A stretch of 64,000 bases of DNA, taken from Bradyrhizobium sp. AZCC 2262. Its GTDB lineage: Bacteria > Pseudomonadota > Alphaproteobacteria > Rhizobiales > Xanthobacteraceae. Below the pieces are notes generated by a model. It was not told the DNA's origin. It did not search any database and saw nothing but the letters and a program-made list of their open reading frames with translations. Made by a program: the position numbers and the translations under genes. Location: NCBI RefSeq assembly GCF_036924535.1, contig NZ_JAZHRT010000001.1:1178001-1242000 (forward strand), read 5' to 3'. This document shows, in pieces, positions 55,625 through 64,000 of the stretch (position 1 is its first letter; each line of letters begins with the position of its first letter).

Positions 55625-56425
55625 CTAGTTCTGAAATTGAGTGAGACGCTGTTGCGCGGCGGCCGAGCCAAAGCTGGCGGCCTTGCGGTACCATTCGCGC
55701 GCCATCACGGGGTCGGGTGTGATGCTTCGCGTATCGCGCACGCCGAGCACAGCCGGATCATAGGTCTGTGCCAGCAGGAAAGCCGCAGTTGCGTCCTGTG
55801 CATTGGCGGCACGTTCAAGCAGCAATCGCGCCGCGGCGATGTCGCCGCGCGTCAGCATGCTCTTGGCGCGTGTCATCAGGGCTGCCAATGTTTCGGCATC
55901 GAGCGTTTTCGACGGCGCGGCGGCTTCATTCCCTGCACGTGCGGCCGCGACCTGACCCTGCGGGACTGGGTCTGATACGCGAGCGGGATCTTCCAGCAGT
56001 ACTTGGCGCACAGCGGGCTGGTTCGAGGCGCCCTGCGTCGCTGATTGATCCGCTGATTGATCCCTGGACGCGCCGCCCGTGGGTGCTCTTGCTTTGTCGA
56101 TAAGATAGCGCGTGACATCGGAGTTGAAGACAAGGGCGCGCGTGACATCGGAATTAATTACCGCGGCCAGGATCACGAACGCCAAAACCGCCAGTCCACC
56201 AGCCACCACCCGCGTCAGGATGCTTGTCCGTTGGCTTGCCACAAAAGGCGCAAATTCCTGCGGGGCAGGCTCTCTCTGGAGACCGGACAGAAACAATGGA
56301 ATGGGATCATCCGTTGACGGCCCGGACGTGTAGGATGCGGGCTGCGAATCCCCTCGCGGTTCGTCGAACACCAGGGCATTCGAACCCTGCGACGGGCAAT
56401 GTGTCGTCCGCTCCATGGCGCTCAT
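55625..56425 (-). CDS. Membrane-anchored Sel1-like protein (locus B)
   Basis: 266 aa from ATG 56425, with AGGGAAG upstream. A cytoplasmic Pro/Ser-rich N-terminus precedes one membrane helix (VVAGGLAVLAFVILAAVI). Directly after it NSDVTRA and NSDVTRY are a short duplication. The periplasmic part is a Gln/Ser-rich linker and a Sel1-like C-terminus (ALMTRAKSMLTRGDIAAARLLLERAANAQDATAAFLLAQTYDP) that aligns with the end of the 635-aa protein at 7465-9372. It is 26 bp upstream of the TAXI gene and clearly co-transcribed with it. Confidence 0.8.
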   Translation of the reverse strand: MSAMERTTHCPSQGSNALVFDEPRGDSQPASYTSGPSTDDPIPLFLSGLQREPAPQEFAPFVASQRTSILTRVVAGGLAVLAFVILAAVINSDVTRALVFNSDVTRYLIDKARAPTGGASRDQSADQSATQGASNQPAVRQVLLEDPARVSDPVPQGQVAAARAGNEAAAPSKTLDAETLAALMTRAKSMLTRGDIAAARLLLERAANAQDATAAFLLAQTYDPAVLGVRDTRSITPDPVMAREWYRKAASFGSAAAQQRLTQFQN

Positions 56426-56632
56426 GCTTCCCTCACTAAACGCAACGCAGGGGAGCCCCCCGGCGCTAAAGCGCCGGTCCATTCACACACGGAGGTGCCA
56501 GGAAAACCTGGCATATGCACCATAACCTCCCAGACTGTTGATCGTTCCTGAGCAGACGGCCTGACGGCGGCGCGCTCGCAGCTGCGAAAGGCCTTCGCTA
56601 TTCCCAAGGCAGGTTGCCGCACGTAAGCAGCG

Positions 56633-56890
56633 CTACCTCGCGCGCGCCTTCCCGAAACTCCACGTCGTGCCGTCAACGTACAGCTTGGGCGAGCGGATCG
56701 ACGTCGTAGACAGGCCGGCGCGTGGCTCACAGACTTCGCGATCGCCGGCGCTGTTGCCGCGATTGCAATGGCTGACGCCACATTCATTCGTCACGCTGCA
56801 GCCTAATTCGTGGTGCTCCTGTAGGGAATCCACGTTGATCGAACGCTCGATGGCGCCGCGGACCTTGCGGGCATCATTTGGTAGCGGCAT
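56633..56890 (-). CDS. Possible 85-aa Cys-containing protein
   Basis: A soluble frame with four Cys (CSVTNECGVSHCN ... DREVC) and the ending KLYVDGTTWSFGKARAR. The ribosome site is weak and no family is recognised. It lies upstream of the Sel1-like gene of locus B on the same strand, 207 bp away. Confidence 0.35.
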   Translation of the reverse strand: MPLPNDARKVRGAIERSINVDSLQEHHELGCSVTNECGVSHCNRGNSAGDREVCEPRAGLSTTSIRSPKLYVDGTTWSFGKARAR

Positions 56891-56960
56891 CCCCGTAGAC
56901 GACCCGATCGCTGGACTTACACGACAGCCGACTTTTGGCGTTCAGGCGAGAGGTGACAGC

Positions 56961-57305
56961 ATGACCTTGTGGATGATGAAGCGATCTCTATTTGCGTCGA
57001 TCGCCTTTGGCGCTTCGGTCTGCCTGGCCTCAGCGCAGGACGCCAAGGTTTCAGTCGAAATGATCGGAATAGGGAGCATGAGTTGCGCTCACTGGCGGTC
57101 CACGGAAGAGCACCGACTGGAGGGCACGGTCTGGATTCACGGTTTCTGGACAGGACTCAATTACGTTGCCGCAGCGAGCGACCAAACACAGCCGAAGACC
57201 AGTATGTCGTCGATCGTGGCGGAAGTCGAAAAGGCATGCGCCCGGAAAGCATCCCAGACGTTAGCCAGTGCCGTATGGACGACGTATCTTGGGGCCAAGC
57301 GGTAG
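56961..57305 (+). CDS. Small secreted protein, HdeA-like in look
   Basis: 114 aa from ATG 56961, with GAGGTGA 7 nt upstream. A signal peptide (ending LASAQDA) leads to a short domain: [32 protein letters not shown], then [26 protein letters not shown]. Two Cys about 60 residues apart probably form a disulfide, as in the small acid-chaperone-like HdeA fold. Conserved in rhizobia by its pattern; function unknown. Confidence 0.78.
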   Translation: MTLWMMKRSLFASIAFGASVCLASAQDAKVSVEMIGIGSMSCAHWRSTEEHRLEGTVWIHGFWTGLNYVAAASDQTQPKTSMSSIVAEVEKACARKASQTLASAVWTTYLGAKR

Positions 57306-57427
57306 GGACGCCGATTGTCCGGGCGTCTCATCTGGGCAGTGCCGCTTTCGTCATTTCTGACTCTTTTGCGGGAACCTGGAGGCGCGGGACAAGTTGGCAG
57401 TTGAGCCTCGATGCCCAGAGGGAAACG

Positions 57428-57751
57428 ATGATCCGCCCGATATGCGCCGCCTTGGCGCTCACCTGCCTGTCTGCACAGGCATTCGCCGAAACCTGTGTTG
57501 CTTCTCACTATGGCTATGGCGGAGGCCGAACCGCATCGGGCGAGCGGATGAATCCAAACGCGATGACCGCGGCGCATCGCGCCAGACCATTCGGCTCTCA
57601 GGTCACAGTCACTTCGCATTCGACCGGGCGAAGCGTCACCGTTCGGATAAATGATCGTGGTCCGTTCGTGAAGGGGCGGTGCATCGACCTATCCACGGGG
57701 GCCGCCCGTGCGCTTGGCATCGGCGGGACTGCGATGGTCTCCCTTCGCTGA
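57428..57751 (+). CDS. RlpA-like double-psi beta-barrel protein, short form
   Basis: 107 aa from ATG 57428, with GAGGG upstream. After a signal peptide (ending AFAE) the protein is just a DPBB domain: [71 protein letters not shown]. RlpA proteins are septal-ring lytic transglycosylases acting on denuded glycans. This copy lacks a SPOR domain and a lipobox, so it would be free in the periplasm. The catalytic Asp (NDRGPF) and the His (AAHR) are present. Confidence 0.88.
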   Translation: MIRPICAALALTCLSAQAFAETCVASHYGYGGGRTASGERMNPNAMTAAHRARPFGSQVTVTSHSTGRSVTVRINDRGPFVKGRCIDLSTGAARALGIGGTAMVSLR

Positions 57752-57774
57752 GGTGAAGTTACGGAGCTCGCCGT

Positions 57775-58293
57775 TCAGCCCTTGCGCAGGAACACGTAGT
57801 CCGCGGAGTAGGGCGCGTTGCGCCAGGTGCCCGCCTTGTCGCAGTCGCCCTCGAGTTTGCCACCCGCCGTGTTGATCCGCTGCACTGTGGTGACGCCGGA
57901 GAGGATGCCGGTGCCGCGCCCCGACGTTACCATAAGCTTCAGCCAGGGGATATCGTTCGCTGTGGCGCCAGGTGCGTTGCCGACGGCCTTGCCGACGACG
58001 GCGCTGGAGTCGATGTGTTCCCAGTTCGGCCCCGCATAGTGCCGGCCGACGGTCTTGCCATCGAGCAGCAAGGTCGCGATCGGCTCGCGGAATGCCCAGG
58101 CCAGTTTGCCGTCGCTGGCAGCCTTGCATTCGTAGACCTGCGCGCCCTCGGCGTGGAGTGTGAGCACGATCGTCTCGCCGGGCGCCGCGATGGCGTCGGG
58201 AAGCGGTGTCTGTGCGGAGACGCTCAAAACTGACGCCGATGACAAGAGCAGAGCGAGCGCGGCATTCCGGACAATCGGCATCATAAAATCCAT
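57775..58293 (-). CDS. DUF3455 protein (copy 1)
   Basis: 172 aa with a signal peptide (ending VSAQT). The DUF3455 domain starts LPDAIAAPGETIVLTLHAEGAQVYECKAASDGKLAWAFREP and ends with NTAGGKLEGDCDKAGTWRNAPYSADYVFLRKG. Members are exported proteins of unknown function. A paralogue follows on the same strand with the gene upstream (58385-58891), so this is a tandem duplication; the two proteins agree over most of their length. Confidence 0.9.
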   Translation of the reverse strand: MDFMMPIVRNAALALLLSSASVLSVSAQTPLPDAIAAPGETIVLTLHAEGAQVYECKAASDGKLAWAFREPIATLLLDGKTVGRHYAGPNWEHIDSSAVVGKAVGNAPGATANDIPWLKLMVTSGRGTGILSGVTTVQRINTAGGKLEGDCDKAGTWRNAPYSADYVFLRKG

Positions 58294-58384
58294 GGTGTTG
58301 GCCCCGAGAGACCAACACCATTACCAGCCAATTATGCCGTCGCCTTGACGAGGTTCTCCGAAACCTACGGATGGCAGCGTCGTA

Positions 58385-58891
58385 TCAGCCCTTGCGCAGG
58401 AACACGTAATCCGCCGAGTAGGGGACGCTTTCATAGGTGCCTGCCTTGTAGCAGGCGCCATTGAGCTTTCCACCGACCGTGTTGATCCGTTGCACTGTCG
58501 TCACCGGACCGAGAACACCGCTGCCGCGCCGGGAAGCCACTGCGAGCTTCAGCCAGGGAATATCCATCGCGACCGCGCCTGGGGCGGTGCCGACGACCTG
58601 GCCGACCACTGCGCTGCCGTCGCTGTACTCCCAGTTCGGTCCGGCATAATGCCGGCCGACCGTCTTGCCGTCCGACAAAAGCGTCGCGATCGGTTCGCGA
58701 AACGCCCAGGCGAGCGTGCCGTCGGCGCCGGTCTTGCATTCGTAGACCTGCGCGCCTTCGGCATGCAGCGTGAGAACAGCGGTTTCACCCGGAGCTGCGA
58801 TAGCCTCGGGAATTGCTGTCTGGGCGGTCGCGTTGACGAGCGACCCGATGAGAAAGATGGCAGTGAGTACGGCGTTCTTGGGGAACGACAC
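58385..58891 (-). CDS. DUF3455 protein (copy 2)
   Basis: 168 aa from GTG 58891, with a signal peptide (ending ATAQT). It is nearly superimposable on the copy at 57775: same APGETxVLTLHAEGAQVYECK start, AWAFREPIATLLxDGKTVGRHYAGPNWE centre and AGTYESVPYSADYVFLRKG end. It lies 91 bp upstream of copy 1 on the same strand. Function unknown. Confidence 0.9.
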   Translation of the reverse strand: MSFPKNAVLTAIFLIGSLVNATAQTAIPEAIAAPGETAVLTLHAEGAQVYECKTGADGTLAWAFREPIATLLSDGKTVGRHYAGPNWEYSDGSAVVGQVVGTAPGAVAMDIPWLKLAVASRRGSGVLGPVTTVQRINTVGGKLNGACYKAGTYESVPYSADYVFLRKG

Positions 58892-58915
58892 GGTATAGCT
58901 CCGTTGTTGTTATTG

Positions 58916-59036
58916 TCGTCGTCACGAGCAGCAAAGCGACGACGCAATCCATCGACTCGGGGGTCTATGGATTGCTTCGCGGAGCCTGTCATCGGGCGGC
59001 GCTTCGCGCCGACCCGTTGGCTCGCAATGACGAGGG
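58916..59036. repeat. Dispersed repeat element
   Basis: Contains gcaatccat ... atggattgc inverted arms and ends gctcgcaatgacgag, matching its start cgtcacgagcag in reverse. A common Bradyrhizobium intergenic element shape. It lies between icd and the DUF3455 genes. Confidence 0.68.
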
Positions 59037-59058
59037 TAGGTCTTCGCGAAAGTCGGCT

Positions 59059-60273
59059 TTAAGCCGCCATCGCCTTGGCGAGGTTGTCCGAGACCTTGTC
59101 GAGGAAGCCGGTCGTGGACAGCCAGCGCTGGTCGGCGCCGACCAGGAGCGCGAGGTCCTTGGTCATGTAGCCTTCCTCGACGGTCGCGACGCAGACCTTT
59201 TCCAGCGTCTCGGCGAACTTTGCGAGCTGCGGGTTGTTGTCGAGCTTGGCGCGGTGCGCGAGGCCACGGGTCCAGGCGAAGATCGACGCGATCGAATTGG
59301 TCGAGGTCTCCTTGCCCTTCTGGTGCTCGCGGTAGTGGCGGGTCACCGTGCCGTGGGCGGCTTCGGCTTCCACCGTCTTGCCGTCGGGCGTCAGCAGCAC
59401 CGAGGTCATCAGGCCGAGCGAGCCGTAGCCCTGAGCGACCGTATCCGACTGCACGTCACCGTCGTAGTTCTTGCAGGCCCAGACGTAGCCGCCGGACCAT
59501 TTCAGCGCGGAGGCGACCATGTCGTCGATCAAACGATGTTCGTAGGTCAGCCGCTTGGCCTCGAATTCCTTCTTGAACTCGCGGTCGTAGATGTCCTGGA
59601 AGATGTCCTTGAAGCGGCCGTCATAGACTTTCAGAATCGTGTTCTTGGTCGAGAGGTAGACCGGATAGCCGCGCAGCAGGCCGTAGTTCAGCGAGGCGCG
59701 GGCGAAGTCGATGATGGAATCGTCGAGATTGTACATTCCCATTGCGACGCCGGCATCGGGGGACTTGAACACTTCCCTCTCGATCACGGTGCCGTCTGCG
59801 CCGACGAACTTCATCGACAGGGTGCCTGCGCCGGGGAACTTGAAGTCGGTGGCGCGGTACTGGTCGCCATAGGCGTGACGGCCGATGATGATCGGCTTGG
59901 TCCAGCCGGGGACGAGGCGCGGCACGTTCTTGCAGATGATCGGCTCGCGGAAGATCACGCCGCCGAGGATGTTGCGGATGGTGCCGTTCGGCGACTTCCA
60001 CATTTCCTTCAGGCCGAATTCCTTCACCCGGGCTTCATCGGGGGTGATGGTGGCGCATTTGACGCCGACACCGACCTTCTTGATGGCGTTGGCGGCGTCG
60101 ACCGTGACCTGGTCGTTGGTCTGGTCGCGGTACTCCATTCCGAGGTCAAAATACAAAAGCTCGACATCCAGGAACGGGGTGATCAGCTTGTCCTTGATGT
60201 ACTGCCAGATGATCCGGGTCATCTCGTCGCCATCGAGTTCGACGACGGGGTTGGTCACCTTGATTTTTGCCAT
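59059..60273 (-). CDS. icd: NADP-dependent isocitrate dehydrogenase
   Basis: 404 aa of the dimeric eukaryote-like class used by rhizobia. Starts [28 protein letters not shown], with the substrate segment [18 protein letters not shown] and the C-terminal metal/NADP region [25 protein letters not shown]. It converts isocitrate to 2-oxoglutarate in the TCA cycle and makes NADPH. It is a single-gene unit with AGG upstream of ATG 60273. Confidence 0.98.
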   Translation of the reverse strand: MAKIKVTNPVVELDGDEMTRIIWQYIKDKLITPFLDVELLYFDLGMEYRDQTNDQVTVDAANAIKKVGVGVKCATITPDEARVKEFGLKEMWKSPNGTIRNILGGVIFREPIICKNVPRLVPGWTKPIIIGRHAYGDQYRATDFKFPGAGTLSMKFVGADGTVIEREVFKSPDAGVAMGMYNLDDSIIDFARASLNYGLLRGYPVYLSTKNTILKVYDGRFKDIFQDIYDREFKKEFEAKRLTYEHRLIDDMVASALKWSGGYVWACKNYDGDVQSDTVAQGYGSLGLMTSVLLTPDGKTVEAEAAHGTVTRHYREHQKGKETSTNSIASIFAWTRGLAHRAKLDNNPQLAKFAETLEKVCVATVEEGYMTKDLALLVGADQRWLSTTGFLDKVSDNLAKAMAA

Positions 60274-60416
60274 GATGGAGGGGGCCTTTTCTCGGAAAAC
60301 CGCGCGTTTGGGCGGCGTGGAGTGATTATACGCGGCCTATAGCACTGCAGACCGGCTGGCGGAAGCCAAGCCGTTATGCAGTTTCAGCCCATCTTTTAGG
60401 TAAGAACGCCTTAAGG

Positions 60417-62144
60417 TCAGAACGCCGCCTGGGTCGCCGTCCCCGCCACCACGTACCAGGTGACGAACAGGCCGCAGATCAGGGCGCCGGGCAGGCTGGA
60501 GCCGGTCCTTCGCCAGGTGAAGGTCGCGATCACGGCGCAGATCGCCAGGAGCGGCACGAACTGGATGGCGACGATGGTGGACAGCGGCACGAAACCGGGG
60601 TCGGGCAGCGGGTTGAACAGCTTTCCGCCGAGCCAGAGGATGGCGTATTGCCCGCCCACCAGCACGATGAAGCCCAGCGTCAGTGCGAGGACATTGGTCA
60701 GATAGAGCGCCCCGCGGGGCGCGGCCATGGTCGAGAAATTGCGGTGCAGGACATGCAGCGCAATCACGAAAAAAGCCGTGAACGGCACGAGATAGATCAG
60801 GAAGATCAAAAACTGCTTCGCGCTCATCAATTTGAGCGCGACGATCCAGAACCTGAAGTCGATCTTGAAGGCGAGATCGGCAAGCCACAGCGCCGCATAG
60901 CCGATCGCGACGGACGCGATCGCGATCACGACCGATGGGGCGACGATGCCGGACCGGCTGGCGCGCTTGGGTGCAAACCGCATCAGGGCCAGCGTGATCA
61001 GGCCGTTGATGACGGCCCAGACCAGGATCTGGTTGGTAATGCCCTGCGGCAGGAAGGCGGAGGGCTTTACGAACGTGCCGCCCAGCGCAAACGCCGGATA
61101 ATAGGTCAGCGCCGGGATGAAGGCCGACAGGATGAAGGCGGTGGTCCAGCGGCGGCCGCTCGCGGCGGTGTGCTCCGGCATGGTGCCGTCGGCAATCTCA
61201 GGCAGCCGCAGGCGGGAATACATCGGCGCCTCCAGCAGCGCGTCGAAGGCGCCGATCAAGAGCGCCACAAAGCCGAGCAGCGCGATCAGCGTGCCGATCT
61301 CCTTGCGAAACCAGATCTGGTCATCAACCGGGCGGGGCGTGCCGCCCTGCAGGGTTTTTGCGAACCAGTCGAGGCTGTAGCCGATGGCCTCATGCGAAAT
61401 GTGTTCGGCCGGATGGGTGATGGCGGGGGTGTAGAGCACCCGCGCCGTTCCCTGCGCGATGTCGCCATAGACCTTGCCCGGCTCGACCGGCCCTTGCGTG
61501 CCGAATAGGGCCCACAGTTTCGGGCTCTGGGTGACGTCGCGGGCGAGGTCGACGCCCCACATCAGGGTCGAGAATTCCTCATATTGGGCGAACACCAGCG
61601 CTACGTTGCGCGGCCAACTGGTCGTGCCCTCGGCGGCAAACGGCTTGCCGGTCGAGGAGCCCTCCAGCACCATCGATTTGTAGTCGTTGGGCGCAGCGGT
61701 GGCCGCGGCCAGCACGGTCCAGCCGCCCATCGAGTGGCCTTCGAGGCCGATATTGGTCTTATCGACGAATTCGAGGCTGCGCAGATAGGCCAGCCCATCG
61801 GGGCCGCCGAAGCCGTTGGCGAAGGCGGGCGGGTCGCTATAGCCGTGGCCGGTCTGGTCGAGGGCGAGGACCACATAGCCGCGGCGGCCGAACTCGATGG
61901 CAAAGCCGTCCTGGGTCTCGCGCGAATTGATGTAGCCGTGGACGGCGAGGATGCCGGGGGCGGGAATCTGCGGCGTGGCGTTCGGCGGGATGTAGAGCAG
62001 CCCGCTCATCGTGTTGCCCTTGGCACCCTGGAAGCGGACGTCCTGGATGCGGATGCCGCCTGCGGTCTGGGTGAAATGGGCGAGCAGGCCGCCCGCCAAG
62101 ATCAGGACCACGCCCAGTATCGCCAACGACCACCTGCCGCGCAT
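60417..62144 (-). CDS. Alpha/beta hydrolase fused to a multi-span membrane domain
   Basis: 575 aa. An N-terminal helix (about 8-25) is followed by an alpha/beta hydrolase domain to about 270: oxyanion region LAVHGYINSRETQDG, nucleophile elbow GLEGHSMGGW (Ser in GHSMG) and the late His in THPAEHISHEA. The C-terminal half (about 290-575) has 7-8 membrane helices. The hydrolase probably faces the periplasm. The combination resembles dienelactone hydrolase-type proteins anchored in the membrane; the substrate is unknown. Alone on its strand. Confidence 0.85.
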   Translation of the reverse strand: MRGRWSLAILGVVLILAGGLLAHFTQTAGGIRIQDVRFQGAKGNTMSGLLYIPPNATPQIPAPGILAVHGYINSRETQDGFAIEFGRRGYVVLALDQTGHGYSDPPAFANGFGGPDGLAYLRSLEFVDKTNIGLEGHSMGGWTVLAAATAAPNDYKSMVLEGSSTGKPFAAEGTTSWPRNVALVFAQYEEFSTLMWGVDLARDVTQSPKLWALFGTQGPVEPGKVYGDIAQGTARVLYTPAITHPAEHISHEAIGYSLDWFAKTLQGGTPRPVDDQIWFRKEIGTLIALLGFVALLIGAFDALLEAPMYSRLRLPEIADGTMPEHTAASGRRWTTAFILSAFIPALTYYPAFALGGTFVKPSAFLPQGITNQILVWAVINGLITLALMRFAPKRASRSGIVAPSVVIAIASVAIGYAALWLADLAFKIDFRFWIVALKLMSAKQFLIFLIYLVPFTAFFVIALHVLHRNFSTMAAPRGALYLTNVLALTLGFIVLVGGQYAILWLGGKLFNPLPDPGFVPLSTIVAIQFVPLLAICAVIATFTWRRTGSSLPGALICGLFVTWYVVAGTATQAAF

Positions 62145-62454
62145 GGACGCCTCCCCTTTGATTCCCTCGCCGTTGAACCGGCTTTCGGGCTGGTTTGCAG
62201 CTTCGCTTTGTTTGTGATTGTTAGCCTATCCGAAAGTCTAACGCGCGCAAGCGGCGGGCGGGATCAAGCTTCTTTGAGGCTTTGACCGAGCGTTCGGAGA
62301 GGATACTAAGCCGCACAGCAGGCTTGCGAATTCCACCCGCCATCCGAAATGGGCGATGCTTGCGATCTTGAATCGTCCGCGCGCTTCGCACGCCGATTCA
62401 AATCTTCAGAGGTCGAATCAGCTCCAGAAGTTGAAGCAGAAAGTGAACTTGCGA

Positions 62455-63660
62455 ATGTCCGGTTCGGGCACCGATAAAACCAAGTCTGGTTGGGACTTAG
62501 CCGGACCCGTTGTGATCCTCGTCGAGCCGCAGCTCGGCGAGAATATCGGCATGGCCGCGCGGGCGATGGGCAATTTTGCGTTGTCCCGTCTAAGAATCGT
62601 CAATCCGCGCGACGGCTGGCCGAACATCGCCGCACAGCGGGCGGCGGCCGGCGCCGACCAGATTCTGGAACAGGCCCAGTTGTTCGACACGGTCGAGCAG
62701 GCGGTCGCCGACCTGACCTTGCTGTTCGCCACCACCGCCCGTGCCCATGACCAGGCCAAGCCGGTGGTCGCCCCGGTGGAAGCGGCGGCCGAGATCGTGG
62801 CCCATGTCGGCGGAGGTGGCGGGGCCGGTATCCTGTTTGGCCGCGAGCGCTACGGCCTTCAGAACGAGGAGGTCGCGCTCGCCAACCGGATCATCACCTT
62901 CCCGGTCAACCCGGGCTTTGCTTCGCTGAACCTGGCGCAGGCAGTACTGCTGATCGGCTACGAATGGTTCAAGCTGTCGACCGGCGGTGACCTCCCGTTC
63001 GCGATGCCCGAGCGTTCCGAGCCGGCCTCGCAGCACCAGATGCAGGCGTTCTTCGACAATCTGGTGCGGGAACTCGACAAGGTCGAATTCCTGCGCCCGC
63101 GCGAGAAGCGCGAGACCATGCTGGTCAACCTGCGCAACATCTTCACCCGGATGGATCCGACCAAGCAGGACATGCACACCCTGCACGGCGTGGTGATGGC
63201 GATCGCGGAAGGCCGCAAGGGGCCAGCCAAGGGCGGAGTGCTCGACGGCGAACAGGCCACAAGGCTCCGCGCGCTGCTGGCCGAGCACGGGCAGGGGCCG
63301 GCGGTGCCCGGCGACAGCTCGACCGTTCGCGGGCTCGCGCGGCTTCTGCGACGAAATCCGACCGATGCCGAACGGATCCTGTGGCAGGCGCTGACCCGCG
63401 ACCGCCGCTTCGCCGGGCAATTCAAGCGCCAGACGCCGGTGGGGCGTCACATCCCGGATTTCGTCTCCTTCGTCCATCGGCTGGCGATCGAGCTGGTCAA
63501 CGCCAACGAGTCGGAGGCGATCGTCGCCGACCGCGATGGCCGCAAGACCTGGCTGGAAGCGCGCGACTACCGCGTCATCGAGATGCGCGTCGGCGATGTC
63601 GAGCGCGATCTGGCGACGGAACTTGGGCGGCTCGAGGCGAAGCTGCTCGCGCGCAGCTAG
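62455..63660 (+). CDS. trmJ: TrmJ-type tRNA/rRNA methyltransferase fused to a DUF559 domain
   Basis: 401 aa from ATG 62455. The SpoU/TrmH knot has motif 1 VEPQLGENIGMAARAMGNF, motif 2 GILFGRERYGLQNEEVALA and motif 3 FASLNLAQAVLLIGYEW; TrmJ 2'-O-methylates position 32 of tRNAs. From about residue 290 a second domain follows: ARLLRRNPTDAERILWQAL, FKRQTPVGRHIPDFVSF, EARDYRVIEMRVGDVERDL, a DUF559 (Vsr-like, PD-(D/E)XK-related) fold. Its usual ExDGxxH core reads IELVNANE, so nuclease activity may be lost. Ribosome site weak. Confidence 0.92.
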   Translation: MSGSGTDKTKSGWDLAGPVVILVEPQLGENIGMAARAMGNFALSRLRIVNPRDGWPNIAAQRAAAGADQILEQAQLFDTVEQAVADLTLLFATTARAHDQAKPVVAPVEAAAEIVAHVGGGGGAGILFGRERYGLQNEEVALANRIITFPVNPGFASLNLAQAVLLIGYEWFKLSTGGDLPFAMPERSEPASQHQMQAFFDNLVRELDKVEFLRPREKRETMLVNLRNIFTRMDPTKQDMHTLHGVVMAIAEGRKGPAKGGVLDGEQATRLRALLAEHGQGPAVPGDSSTVRGLARLLRRNPTDAERILWQALTRDRRFAGQFKRQTPVGRHIPDFVSFVHRLAIELVNANESEAIVADRDGRKTWLEARDYRVIEMRVGDVERDLATELGRLEAKLLARS

Positions 63661-63754
63661 GCGGCCTGTCGGGCAGGCCGGCGCTGTCCCCGCGAGCACA
63701 AAGGGGATAAGCTTACCCTGCAGTCCAATCGAATACGCGAACGGGAGGTGTGCG

Positions 63755-64000
63755 ATGGCTACATCCGACTGGCGTCTCGAAGGCGAATGGATCAAGAACT
63801 GCAACTGCGCGTTTGGCTGTCCGTGCGATTTCAATGCCCTGCCGACCCAAGGCTATTGCAAGGGCGCGGTCGGCATGCGGATTACCAAGGGACATTTCGA
63901 GAAGACCAAACTCGATGGGCTCGTCTTCGCGGCTACCGTCCATTTCCCCGGGGCACTGCATGAGGGCAATGGCCAGCTGCAGCCGATCATCGACGAGCGC
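63755..64000 (+). CDS. DUF1326 protein, N-terminal part (3' end outside window)
   Basis: The first 82 codons are visible, with GGGAGG 7 nt before ATG 63755. The sequence WIKNCNCAFGCPCDFNALPTQGYCKGAVGMRITKGHF is the DUF1326 signature, with a cluster of four Cys (CNC, CPC) likely to bind metal or form disulfides. Function is not established; family members sit beside DUF2182 membrane proteins in many genomes. The frame is open at the window edge. Confidence 0.88.
   Translation, partial: MATSDWRLEGEWIKNCNCAFGCPCDFNALPTQGYCKGAVGMRITKGHFEKTKLDGLVFAATVHFPGALHEGNGQLQPIIDER

Overview
The window is high-GC, gene-dense chromosomal DNA from an alphaproteobacterium, almost certainly Bradyrhizobium or a close relative (Nitrobacteraceae). 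The evidence is the SOS box GAAC-N7-GAAC before recA, a NodD-like LysR regulator, small proteins typical of the group (DUF2934, DUF6894, DUF6522 and several unnamed ones), an EcfG-type stress promoter, and many short palindromic intergenic elements (the 'gtcattccggg', 'gtagcccggatgg' and 'gtccctgcgaacgcaggg' kinds). I see no phage, IS element, CRISPR array, rRNA or tRNA. The window is core genome with accessory genes between conserved blocks.

Layout. 0-5 kb: end of a sensor histidine kinase, a PmtA-like methyltransferase, a DedA gene with an apparent frameshift, a MAPEG protein, and a carotenoid oxygenase divergent from a TetR regulator with two matching operators. 5-11 kb: a minus-strand cluster encoding a long coiled-coil/Sel1-like membrane protein, a TAXI-type periplasmic binding protein, a VasI-like protein and a DsrE-like protein, followed by secreted/lipoprotein orphans and a SET-domain protein. 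11.6-16.7 kb: a nitrosative-stress module (DUF6522, NsrR-like Rrf2, truncated globin, 44-aa membrane protein) with a perfect 27-bp operator, a MarR/FAD-monooxygenase pair, small membrane proteins and an MmyB-type regulator with a relic beside it. 17-21.5 kb: DsbA-like oxidoreductase, NIPSNAP protein, and a coupled cupin-like/acyltransferase pair. 21.6-31.6 kb: CHASE2-PAS-GGDEF-EAL protein, FecR protein, divergent TpsB transporter, lipoprotein, caspase-like protein, PQQ dehydrogenase.

31.6-32.4 kb is non-coding repeat DNA. 32.4-35.6 kb is a catabolic unit (Bug binding protein plus flavin monooxygenase) divergent from the NodD-like regulator. 35.8-44.8 kb holds small proteins, an adenylate cyclase-TPR protein, a serine hydrolase, a thioesterase, PilZ and DUF6894 proteins, and three very small genes. 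45-54 kb is housekeeping: recA, the glycine cleavage operon gcvT-gcvH-gcvP under a tandem glycine riboswitch, and alaS. 54-58.9 kb holds a second Sel1-like/TAXI pair, small secreted proteins, an RlpA-like protein and tandem DUF3455 genes. 59-64 kb: icd, a membrane-bound alpha/beta hydrolase, a TrmJ methyltransferase fused to a DUF559 domain, and the start of a DUF1326 gene.

The best candidate for an undescribed system is the recurring pair of a membrane-anchored Sel1-like protein gene followed by a TAXI-type solute-binding protein gene. It occurs twice, 45 kb apart, with no TRAP permease gene at either locus, and is joined at the first locus by periplasmic VasI-like and DsrE-like proteins. 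This suggests a periplasmic ligand-sensing or envelope complex rather than a transporter.
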